NCBI GenBank assembly: GCA_030824805.1
Contig: JAPJRC010000011.1
Location: 1 to 42,616 of the forward strand
Direction: 5' to 3'
Source of the DNA: Micavibrio sp.
GTDB taxonomy: Bacteria; Pseudomonadota; Alphaproteobacteria; Micavibrionales; Micavibrionaceae
DNA: 42,616 nucleotides
The position numbers and the translations under genes are program-made. Positions 34,674-41,379 of the stretch are shown piece by piece (position 1 is the first letter of the stretch; each line of letters begins with the position of its first letter). Under the pieces are notes generated by a model. It did no database searches. It was not told where the DNA came from and was given only the letters and a program-made list of their open reading frames with translations.

Positions 34674-35555
34674 ATGACCGAGGACAATGTTCCGCTTTCG
34701 ACCAAACAAGGCTCCAAATCCTTTACATCGACCAATCGCATTCCGCGCATTCTTTCCGTTGCCAACCAAAAAGGCGGCGTCGGCAAAACCACCACGGCTG
34801 TAAACCTCGCCACGGCGCTCGCCGCCATAGGCAAAAAAGTCATGCTGGTCGATCTGGATTCCCAGGGAAACGCTTCAACAGGCCTTGGCATTAAACGCGC
34901 CGGCATCCGCAAAAGCACCTATGATGTCATCTTCGACGATGCCAGCGTGGCGGAAACCGTACAGGCAACCAAGGTTCCGGGGCTTTTCGTTCTGCCGTCC
35001 TCCATCCATTTGTCAGGCGCGGAAATCGAGCTGGTAACGACGGAAAACCGCGAATTTCGTCTGCAAAAAGCGCTGCGTGTGCCACTGCCGTATGATTACG
35101 TGATCATCGATTGTCCGCCGAGTCTGAGCCTTTTGACGCTCAATGCGCTGGTCGCAAGCGACGCGATTGTGGTGCCGCTGCAATGTGAATTCTTCGCGTT
35201 GGAAGGTTTGAGCCATCTCGTAAAGACAATCGAGCGCGTGAAGAAGAGCTTCAACCCGCGTCTTGATATCCATGGCATCGTTCTGACGATGTTCGATAAA
35301 CGTAACAACCTGTCCGATCAGGTCGCCGCCGATGTGCGCGATTATTTCGGCGACAAGGTTTACAAGACGGTGATCCCGCGCAACGTGCGTTTGTCGGAAG
35401 CGCCGAGCTATGGCTTGCCCGCCATCGTCTATGACATGAAATGCCCGGGCGCCCGCGCCTACATTTCGCTCGCCAGCGAGATTGTGAAGCGCGAAAAAAA
35501 GCTTCGTGCGGAAGCGACCGCCCAACAAACCAATAACGACATACAAGCTGCATAG
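34674..35555 (+). CDS. parA: Chromosome partitioning ATPase ParA
   Basis: The protein is 293 residues. The deviant Walker A motif KGGVGKTT (near residues 37-44) has the signature lysine of the ParA/MinD class. VDLDSQGNAST and DCPPSLSLLTLNAL are the Walker A' and B regions. The N-terminal 25 residues are an extra polar leader. It makes the nucleoid-bound ATPase gradient that moves ParB-parS complexes. It is followed by parB after an eight-base gap. Confidence 0.96.
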   Translation: MTEDNVPLSTKQGSKSFTSTNRIPRILSVANQKGGVGKTTTAVNLATALAAIGKKVMLVDLDSQGNASTGLGIKRAGIRKSTYDVIFDDASVAETVQATKVPGLFVLPSSIHLSGAEIELVTTENREFRLQKALRVPLPYDYVIIDCPPSLSLLTLNALVASDAIVVPLQCEFFALEGLSHLVKTIERVKKSFNPRLDIHGIVLTMFDKRNNLSDQVAADVRDYFGDKVYKTVIPRNVRLSEAPSYGLPAIVYDMKCPGARAYISLASEIVKREKKLRAEATAQQTNNDIQAA

Positions 35556-35563
35556 GTAGAGAC

Positions 35564-36484
35564 ATGACACCGAAACCAAGAGGACTGGGGCGCGGACTGG
35601 ACGCGCTGTTCGAAGATGAAGAAGCAACCTTCGCCGTAAAAGAAGATGCGCCGATGTTGATGCCGCAAGGCCCGCGCAGAACGCTTGGCATAGGACAACT
35701 ATCGCCGAACCCCGACCAGCCAAGAACGCATTTCGACCCGAAATACATCAACGAGCTGGCGGAGTCGATCAAGCAGCACGGTTTGCTGCAGCCGATCCTG
35801 GTGCGCCCTATTCCGGGATCGCCCGACATGTACCAGATCGTCGCCGGCGAACGCCGCTGGCGCGCGTCGCAAAAGGCGCAGCTGCACGAAGTGCCTGTTA
35901 CTATCCGTGATCTTGACGATGCGCAGGTTCTGCAAATCGCGCTGATCGAAAACCTGCAACGCCAGGATCTGAACGCCATCGAAGAAGCGCGCGGTTACCA
36001 GCGCCTGATCGATGAGTTCGCGTTTGCACCGGAAGATGTGGGTCAGGCCGTAGGCCGTTCCCGCTCGCACGTCGCCAACATGATCCGTATGCTCGGCCTG
36101 CCCGAAAGCGTGCAGAACATGGTGGTCGAAGGCGCACTCAGCGCTGGCCACGCCCGCGCTTTGATCAGCGCCGAAAATCCTGCGCTGCTCGCACAGGAAG
36201 TTGTCGCCAAAGGTTTGAGCGTTCGTCAGACGGAAAAATTCGCCGCTGAAAACGCCGGCCGGAAAATCCAGCACCGCGGTGCGACCGCTAAAGCATCCGG
36301 CCCTACTTTCAAAGACCCGAACATTCTCGCATTTGAAAAAGATTTGTCGAACATCCTCGGATTCAAAGTGACCATTGCCATGGACGGTGAAACGGCGGGC
36401 ACGTTGTCGGTCGAGTTCAAGGACCTGGACCAGCTCGACGAAGTTGCGCTACGCCTTTCGAAAATTCCAAAAGTGCTTGATTGA
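35564..36484 (+). CDS. parB: Chromosome partitioning protein ParB (CTPase, parS-binding)
   Basis: The protein is 306 residues. The ParA-interacting N terminus is RGLGRGLDALFED. The CTP-binding domain has the GERRWRAS box and ENLQRQDLN. The helix-turn-helix region (EDVGQAVGRSRSHVANMIRMLGLP) binds parS. The C terminus is the dimerisation domain (VTIAMDGETAGTLSVEFKDLDQLD). It loads at the four parS sites just upstream and spreads as a clamp. Confidence 0.96.
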   Translation: MTPKPRGLGRGLDALFEDEEATFAVKEDAPMLMPQGPRRTLGIGQLSPNPDQPRTHFDPKYINELAESIKQHGLLQPILVRPIPGSPDMYQIVAGERRWRASQKAQLHEVPVTIRDLDDAQVLQIALIENLQRQDLNAIEEARGYQRLIDEFAFAPEDVGQAVGRSRSHVANMIRMLGLPESVQNMVVEGALSAGHARALISAENPALLAQEVVAKGLSVRQTEKFAAENAGRKIQHRGATAKASGPTFKDPNILAFEKDLSNILGFKVTIAMDGETAGTLSVEFKDLDQLDEVALRLSKIPKVLD

Positions 36485-36502
36485 TAAAATAAGAGAGTTG
36501 CC

Positions 36503-36862
36503 ATGTACCCTGCGCGTTTCACGTATATAACACCGGAAGCCGCGCTGGCCATGGCCGATGATTTCTATGCCGCCTGCGGCAAAATCCGCGACCGTTTATT
36601 TGCTGTTCGTATTGAAAACCAGCAGGATGCCAAATCGCCTTTGATCCTGTATCCACCAAAAGGTGTCAGCGCAGCCGATTACAAAACCGCGTTGCTTTTG
36701 CATACAAAGTCCAAAGACATCGAAGCTCTTGCGGCTACGGATAAGGATTTTAAAGAGCAAATACGCAACGCCTTCAGCGAAGCCTCTGAAGTCTATAGCG
36801 AGAAAACGGTGGGACGTGCGTTGATTAAAACGGTCATCGCGTGTGGCGGCAGACAGCCGTAA
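36503..36862 (+). CDS. Small hypothetical protein downstream of parB
   Basis: The protein is 119 residues with AGAGAG ahead of the ATG. It is soluble with mixed helix and strand; segments include FAVRIENQQDAKSPLILYPPKG and a C-terminal helix GRALIKTVIACGG. Not recognised. It is 18 bases after parB, so probably in the parAB transcript. Its stop is directly followed by the stop of the convergent holA (TAATTA). Confidence 0.7.
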   Translation: MYPARFTYITPEAALAMADDFYAACGKIRDRLFAVRIENQQDAKSPLILYPPKGVSAADYKTALLLHTKSKDIEALAATDKDFKEQIRNAFSEASEVYSEKTVGRALIKTVIACGGRQP

Positions 36863-37879
36863 TTACCCTTGCGCTGCGAGCGAGAGAATAACCTGCGAGC
36901 AAAGCGTTTCAACCGGTGTGCCGGTCTGTTTTGTTTGCGCCTCTACCGTAGACAGTCTTTGCTGAAAACTCAGCAATTTCGCTTCCGACCATTTGCGCAA
37001 TTGCGATTTGAACGAATCCGCAAATTTGAAAAACACAGCGGGTTGCAATTTCTTCATCGCCTCGTCGGCATCGAGCCCGTCGCGCATCAATGACTTTGTG
37101 TAGTGCAGTCTTCTAAAATGGCCTTGCAGCGAACGCAGAATTGTCACGGCGGCTACGCCTTCTTCAATCAGCTTATTGTAAGCACGCAACGCGGTTTCAA
37201 TTTTTCCGTTGCCGATGGCGTATATCAGATCGTCCAGTGACTGATCGCCCGCTTCACCGCATGCGGCGCGCGCATCTTCAAACGTAACGATTTTTGAATC
37301 GCGGCCCATATAGACCATAAGCTTGTCGATCTCCATGCGCACGCGCAGACGGTCGCCGGAAATATTTGCAGACAGCCACGCCATGGCGTCCGATTGAATC
37401 GTATATCCGTTTTCCGTGAGTGTCTGGCGGATGAGGTTTGCAACGCCGCGTTCGTCATCGACATAACAAGGGATCGCGGCCGCCGTATCGGATTTTTCGA
37501 ACAGCATGCGCAAGGATGATTTCGGACCAAGCTCGCCCGCGCGCACGATGACGAGATTTTCCGCGCTGGGGTTTGCGAGATATTCCTTGAACAATGTCGT
37601 GTGCTTGTCCGATGCGCCTTCGACGCGGATCAGACGCGAGCCGCCCATGAGCGACATGGCGTTGGCTTCGTCGGAAAGGCGCGCCCCGTCTTCGGAAAGC
37701 ATGTCGCCGCTAAGTATCGCAACATTGAACGGATCATTCAGATCGGCAACGGCGGAGAGGCCCATCGTGTCTGCGCGTTCCTTGATAAGCCCGTCGTCCG
37801 GCCCGTACACCAGAATGGCGCGCGCCTTCGGGTTGGGCTTCTTGACGAAGGGTTCGATATCTTTCCAGCCGAGTTTCAT
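36863..37879 (-). CDS. holA: DNA polymerase III delta subunit (clamp loader)
   Basis: The protein is 338 residues from ATG 37879 (MKLGWKDIEPFV). A longer open frame starts at 37915, but its first codons lie inside an intrinsic terminator, so I reject it. AILVYGPDDGLIKERAD is the usual delta N terminus. Later segments (MSLMGGSRLIRVEGAS, WLSANISGDRLRVRMEIDKL, ALRAYNKLIEEGVAAVTILRSLQGHFRRLH) match domains I-III of HolA. It opens the beta clamp in the clamp-loader complex. In many alphaproteobacteria holA directly follows lptE. Here four genes' worth of insertion separates them. Confidence 0.93.
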   Translation of the reverse strand: MKLGWKDIEPFVKKPNPKARAILVYGPDDGLIKERADTMGLSAVADLNDPFNVAILSGDMLSEDGARLSDEANAMSLMGGSRLIRVEGASDKHTTLFKEYLANPSAENLVIVRAGELGPKSSLRMLFEKSDTAAAIPCYVDDERGVANLIRQTLTENGYTIQSDAMAWLSANISGDRLRVRMEIDKLMVYMGRDSKIVTFEDARAACGEAGDQSLDDLIYAIGNGKIETALRAYNKLIEEGVAAVTILRSLQGHFRRLHYTKSLMRDGLDADEAMKKLQPAVFFKFADSFKSQLRKWSEAKLLSFQQRLSTVEAQTKQTGTPVETLCSQVILSLAAQG

Positions 37880-37890
37880 GGGCAAATCAT

Positions 37891-37919
37891 AAAAAAAGAT
37901 GGCTCTGAAAGCCATCTTT
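37891..37919 (-). terminator. Intrinsic terminator between the 81-residue gene and holA
   Basis: AAAGATGGCT (37895-37904) and AGCCATCTTT (37910-37919) form a ten-base perfect stem around a five-base loop. On the minus strand the stem is followed by a run of T residues (A run at 37891-37897). It therefore ends the transcript of the small gene, and holA needs its own promoter or read-through. Confidence 0.85.
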
Positions 37920-37944
37920 CTTTGCCTCTATCACCCGCACTCTT

Positions 37945-38190
37945 TTAAAGAGCGAGCGCTGGTTTGCGAACAGGCAAAAATGCGTTCTGGGCAACCGGAA
38001 TGTTTCTTTCCTCGGAAGCAGCTTTCAGAAACTGGTTGATCACTTCCGGACCGTCTTTTGCCGGGATGGCTTCGAGAATATCGAATTTCAAAGGGTCTTG
38101 CGTGTCTTCTGCTTTCAGAAGGTATTTGTCTTCGCGCAAACCCCGTACAGAGCCAGCGAGGACCAGAGTGAGCTTCAGTTGTTGCGACAT
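37945..38190 (-). CDS. Small hypothetical protein (81 residues)
   Basis: AAAGGA lies eight bases before the ATG, and a strong terminator follows, so it is probably a real gene with its own transcript. The sequence has two parts: a beta-rich start (LKLTLVLAGSVRG, YLLKAEDTQDPLKFDILEAIP) and a helical C terminus (INQFLKAASEERNIPV). No signal peptide or known domain is seen. It is not the usual neighbour of holA. Confidence 0.65.
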   Translation of the reverse strand: MSQQLKLTLVLAGSVRGLREDKYLLKAEDTQDPLKFDILEAIPAKDGPEVINQFLKAASEERNIPVAQNAFLPVRKPALAL

Positions 38191-38308
38191 AGTTATATTC
38201 CTTTCGTCTTCTTGTTTGAAAAGAATATGCGTCGTCCCAGATCAAGGTATAAACCGCGATCCTTAATTTTTAATTTGATGAAAAATACGGGGAATCTGCC
38301 CTGAGAGG

Positions 38309-38360
38309 CGGATATCCGGTGATCCATCAAGTTTAAAAACTTGGGACCACAGCATATCCG
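38309..38360. repeat. Long hairpin upstream of the methionine S-methyltransferase-like gene
   Basis: CGGATAT (38309) pairs with ATATCCG (38354), GTGATCC (38319) with GGACCAC (38344, one mismatch), and CAAGTTT (38328) with AAACTTG (38337). A three-by-three internal loop and a two-base bulge separate the stems. The whole is a 52-base near-perfect stem-loop with no T run after it. It lies in a 395-base gap and could be a structured RNA, a leader element or a cruciform-forming repeat. Confidence 0.65.
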
Positions 38361-38549
38361 ATGAGCCGTGGCGCTCTTTAGCCTTGTTAACGCGGTGCAA
38401 GCTGCCCCTGTTCAAAATCCGCGTCCCTAGGCCGGATGAAAGCCTCGAGGAAGGGAAAAGATATCCACAAAGGTGGCGGTATGTCAACGGTTTTGCGGGC
38501 TGGACATGCGCGGCAAAAGAAAATATAGATCTATCAAAGAGTTTTTATA

Positions 38550-38581
38550 TTGACATAATAACAGAAAACGCGTTGTATACT
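38550..38581 (+). promoter_or_regulatory. Candidate promoter, possibly leaderless, for the S-methylmethionine cassette
   Basis: TTGACA at 38550 is perfect. The best -10, TATACT at 38576, is 20 bases away, longer than usual, and only four bases before the ATG at 38586. With no Shine-Dalgarno ahead of that ATG, a leaderless transcript is possible. The rest of the gap holds no gene I can support. Confidence 0.4.
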
Positions 38582-38585
38582 TCCC

Positions 38586-39428
38586 ATGTTTAATAGCCAG
38601 ACCGCATCCGCCTTGCCCGAAAACGTCGTTCGCATCCGTCTGCGCGAATTCTATACCAGCGCAGCCGCCATCATTATTCCGATCGACGACAGCAAGGTGT
38701 ATCTGCCGGAGCGCTCCTGGACAAAAACCTTTGCCGAAGGACTGCAAAAGATAGACCTGGCGCATTCCGCGGTGCTTGAAGTGGGCGTAGGGTCCGGCAT
38801 CAACATGGCGGGCCTGATTTTGAGCAAGGCCCCGCCCCGCGAATTTATCGGCACGGACATCGCGCATGACGCCGTGAGCGCCAGCGCTGCGCTTGCCGCT
38901 CAACACGGGATGAGCGCACGTCTTCTACAATCCGATTTGCTGGACGGGATAGACGGTGCCACGCTCACCAAGATCAGCGATATCGTCGGCTGCATTCCGC
39001 AGGTACCGCGCCACAAATGCGAGATCGCGAATGACCGCGAGAAATCAGATTACTATGAAGAGACGGGCATCAAGGAAGACGCGTTCGGACTTGGCCTTGT
39101 TGCACGGCTGCTGGACCAGTCCATCGCGCGCGCACCGCATGTCCGCGTAACGTTAAACATCGCAGGCCGCCCGGGTGCAGAGCGTATAACGGACCTGTTC
39201 GCAGACCGATCGATGAGCCATGAGATCATTCACCGCCGCGTGGTGCAGCAAGATCCGACGACATGTCTTGCGTCGCTGGCGGAAATCGAGCAGGACAGCG
39301 GCATAGATTTCCATTTCTACAAAGACGCCGAAGGCAAAAAAGAAATCGGCGCCACAGAAGCGGAAAAGCTGCGCGCAGGCGGCGTTCCCATCTACCACAA
39401 TCTCTATGTCATTCAGGCAAAACTTTAG
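38586..39428 (+). CDS. Methionine S-methyltransferase-like SAM-dependent methyltransferase (plant MMT / bacterial MmtN related)
   Basis: The protein is 280 residues. SAM motif I is VLEVGVGSGINMAG (63-76). The acidic loop IGTDIAHDAVSAS follows, and SDIVGCIPQVP (131-141) occupies the catalytic-loop position. From memory, this motif, the following DAFGLGLVAR (166-174) and the NIAGRPG segment (191-197), and LAEIEQDSGIDFHFY match the methyltransferase domain of plant methionine S-methyltransferase (GCIPQ, FGLGLIAR, NMGGRPG, ALVEIEKNS), in the same order. Plant MMT methylates methionine with SAM to give S-methylmethionine. Bacterial MmtN does the same as the first step of one DMSP route. The C-terminal PLP-like half of the plant enzyme is absent. 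The next gene is a homocysteine methyltransferase 13 bases away. PrmC/HemK-like activity is the main alternative. Confidence 0.75.
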   Translation: MFNSQTASALPENVVRIRLREFYTSAAAIIIPIDDSKVYLPERSWTKTFAEGLQKIDLAHSAVLEVGVGSGINMAGLILSKAPPREFIGTDIAHDAVSASAALAAQHGMSARLLQSDLLDGIDGATLTKISDIVGCIPQVPRHKCEIANDREKSDYYEETGIKEDAFGLGLVARLLDQSIARAPHVRVTLNIAGRPGAERITDLFADRSMSHEIIHRRVVQQDPTTCLASLAEIEQDSGIDFHFYKDAEGKKEIGATEAEKLRAGGVPIYHNLYVIQAKL

Positions 39429-39441
39429 GTAAACTGTCCGC

Positions 39442-40353
39442 ATGGCCGGACTCCTCACCTTTATCGAAGAAAAAAACCTCCTCCTCATGCCCGGCGCTAT
39501 GGGCACGGAATTGCAGCGCCGCGGGTTTGAAACCAAGTTGCCGCTATGGTCGGCGGGCGCGAATTTGGAAGCGCCCGAACTCGTCACGCAAATTCATGCG
39601 GATTATCTCGAGGCCGGGGCGGACCTTTGCGTGACCAACACATTCCGCACGACGCCGCGCACATACAAAAAGATCGGTGAAGAAAACAAGGCGTATAAAT
39701 CGCTGAAGGCCGCCGTCGATTGCGCAAAGGAAGCGCGCGATCGTTTCGACGACAGAGAGATTTTTATCGCGGGGTCTTTTGCCACTTTGGAAGATTGCTA
39801 TGAACCATCGCTGGTGCCGGACGATGCGGCGTTGCGTGCCGAACACGAAGAGCAGGCGGCGCAGCTCGCCGGTGAAGGCGTTGATTTTCTTTTGCCGGAA
39901 ACTATCAATTCATTGCGCGAAGCCATTGCGATGGCCAAGGCCGCAAGCATCACGGGCCTTCCTTTCGTTATCACTTTTGTGGTGAAGGACAACGGTGATT
40001 TGTTTGACGGCACGCCGTTGAAAGAAGCCGTGCAGAAAACAGATTTGCCGGGCCGTATCGGTGTCGGTATCAATTGCAGACCGATCGATACGATCAATGC
40101 AGCCCTGCCCGCATTGAAAGAAGCGTATCAAGGCAACCGCGCCGTCTATGCGAACGGTATTGGTCATCCGGATGATGATCTGGGATGGATTTTCGAAGAG
40201 AACGCCGACAGTATCGAGCGTTACACAGAAGCCGCGCGCAAATGGCGCAAGGGCGGATGCCGTATCATCGGCGGGTGTTGCGGCACCACGCCCGCTTACA
40301 TCAAGGCGCTGGCAGCTGCATTAAAGGGCCCGGATTTTAAATCTACCGTTTGA
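39442..40353 (+). CDS. Homocysteine S-methyltransferase (MmuM/HMT type)
   Basis: The protein is 303 residues, the size of stand-alone zinc homocysteine methyltransferases. GAMGTELQRRG (residues 18-28) is the homocysteine-binding start, TNTFRTTP follows, and the zinc cysteines are C212 (GINCRP) with C279 and C280 (GGCCGTTP). Such enzymes move a methyl group from S-methylmethionine, SAM or betaine to homocysteine, forming methionine. The donor cannot be read from sequence, but the adjacent S-methylmethionine-synthase-like gene points to S-methylmethionine. It overlaps the convergent lptE by 11 bases at the stop codons. There is no terminator. Confidence 0.9.
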   Translation: MAGLLTFIEEKNLLLMPGAMGTELQRRGFETKLPLWSAGANLEAPELVTQIHADYLEAGADLCVTNTFRTTPRTYKKIGEENKAYKSLKAAVDCAKEARDRFDDREIFIAGSFATLEDCYEPSLVPDDAALRAEHEEQAAQLAGEGVDFLLPETINSLREAIAMAKAASITGLPFVITFVVKDNGDLFDGTPLKEAVQKTDLPGRIGVGINCRPIDTINAALPALKEAYQGNRAVYANGIGHPDDDLGWIFEENADSIERYTEAARKWRKGGCRIIGGCCGTTPAYIKALAAALKGPDFKSTV

Positions 40354-40843
40354 AGTACAACGCGACCTGCGTTTCGATCTGGCGGGCGAGATCGGTAAGA
40401 GCAGCTTCGCGCGCATCGTCTTCCGAAACGCGTGTTGTAAACTGAGAACCCAGAACGTTGTAGCTGGTCAGCGCCGATACCTCACGGCTTAACACCGCCT
40501 TGCTGTTTACGGTGTCGATCAGCTCCATTGTGGTGGTGACAGTAATTTGTCTGCGGGTCGCTTCGGAGTCGATCGTGATGTCGAGGTCTCTGATCTCTTC
40601 GACAATTTCTTTAACCTTCAGAACATAGCGCGGTGAGGACGGATAACCGTTGTGGTAAAAATTGTCGATCAGGATGTTGCGGACATAAACGCCGGCATGA
40701 TCCGGTATGAGATCAATCTTTACCTGATCAAGCCCTTCTGTTGCAGCCAGACCGCTGGAGCCCGCGCCGCCTTTGCTGTACATCGGGGTAAAACCGCAAG
40801 CGGCGAGTGTCAGAACAAGAATGGTCGAGAGCAGGAATTTCAT
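40343..40843 (-). CDS. lptE: LPS-assembly lipoprotein LptE
   Basis: The protein is 166 residues from ATG 40843, which overlaps the upstream stop by four bases. A longer frame reaches 40894 without support. A lipoprotein signal (MKFLLSTILVLTLAAC) with lipobox LAAC and the family-typical CGFTPMY start follow. The rest is strand-helix in the LptE pattern (YVRNILIDNFYHNG, ATRRQITVTTTMEL, DLARQIETQVALYF). LptE sits in the LptD barrel and helps insert lipopolysaccharide in the outer membrane. The neighbourhood of leuS and holA is the normal place for this gene in alphaproteobacteria. Confidence 0.88.
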   Translation of the reverse strand: MKFLLSTILVLTLAACGFTPMYSKGGAGSSGLAATEGLDQVKIDLIPDHAGVYVRNILIDNFYHNGYPSSPRYVLKVKEIVEEIRDLDITIDSEATRRQITVTTTMELIDTVNSKAVLSREVSALTSYNVLGSQFTTRVSEDDAREAALTDLARQIETQVALYFKR

Positions 40844-41379
40844 TTCGGTGCCTTCTTGGCGAGAGCCTTTTTCGATATGGGAGTATAGCGGCAATGGAAG
40901 TCGAACGGAATCTCTTCTTCCGCCTTTTCCAGATGAACGTGCAAAGCGCCAAATTTTGCCAGCTTCAGGATGTTTTCAACCTCGAACAGATTGTCCTTGT
41001 GCGGCATATACCAGTGTGTGACTTTCGCTCTCGCGTCTGCCTTTGCCTTTTCCTGCGAGGTTGCGACCTTTAAAACGTTGCGATGCACTTCGTCGAACAG
41101 CGTCTTTTCGTATCCGCCGAGATTGACGAAGAAGAGCTTTTCTTTGCCCTTGTAGGGTTCGCTCGAGAGCGTAACGTTAAAGCCATCGATCTGTTTGATC
41201 TCCGCCCAGACATCAATATGCAGCGTGTCGGGATCGCCCCACCATTCATCCTGCAGTGTTTCGTATGTGTCCTTGATGGTTTCGCCGGTGACGAAACGCA
41301 TGTCGTGCAGTTCGATATTGGCCGTGGGAGTCTGGCCGCCGACAAGAACCATGAAAAGTTTCTGCCGGACGGCGGCCAT
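40840..41379 (-). CDS. DUF1543-type protein
   Basis: The protein is 179 residues. KLFMVLVGGQTPTANIELHDMRFV and TIKDTYETLQDEWWG and LHIDVWAEIKQIDGFNV match my memory of the DUF1543 family. A second half with LFFVNLGGYEKTLFDEVHRNVLKVA may repeat the first. It is soluble with no signal peptide. It starts within the leuS stop codon (one-base overlap) and overlaps lptE by four bases, so the three genes are coupled. The function is unknown. Confidence 0.75.
   Translation of the reverse strand: MAAVRQKLFMVLVGGQTPTANIELHDMRFVTGETIKDTYETLQDEWWGDPDTLHIDVWAEIKQIDGFNVTLSSEPYKGKEKLFFVNLGGYEKTLFDEVHRNVLKVATSQEKAKADARAKVTHWYMPHKDNLFEVENILKLAKFGALHVHLEKAEEEIPFDFHCRYTPISKKALAKKAPK

Noticed and set aside
36517..36532. 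Fifth parS-like sequence (CGTTTCACGTATATAA)
   Set aside because: Only the left half matches the palindrome. The right half is lost, so ParB binding is unlikely.
37880..37915. Twelve-residue N-terminal extension of holA
   Set aside because: These codons coincide with the stem and T run of an intrinsic terminator, and the internal ATG at 37879 gives the normal HolA N terminus.
38295..38330. Weak resemblance to the TPP riboswitch (CTGAGAGG and GGATA pieces)
   Set aside because: The remaining conserved TPP elements and their spacing are missing, and the pieces belong to a simple hairpin.
38461..38469. Isolated ATATCCACA, eight of nine to the DnaA box
   Set aside because: It stands alone, far from the candidate origin and without other origin features.
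38263..38487. 74-codon minus-strand reading frame in the holA-side gap
   Set aside because: It has no recognisable domain and no ribosome site, and most of it is the long hairpin region read through.
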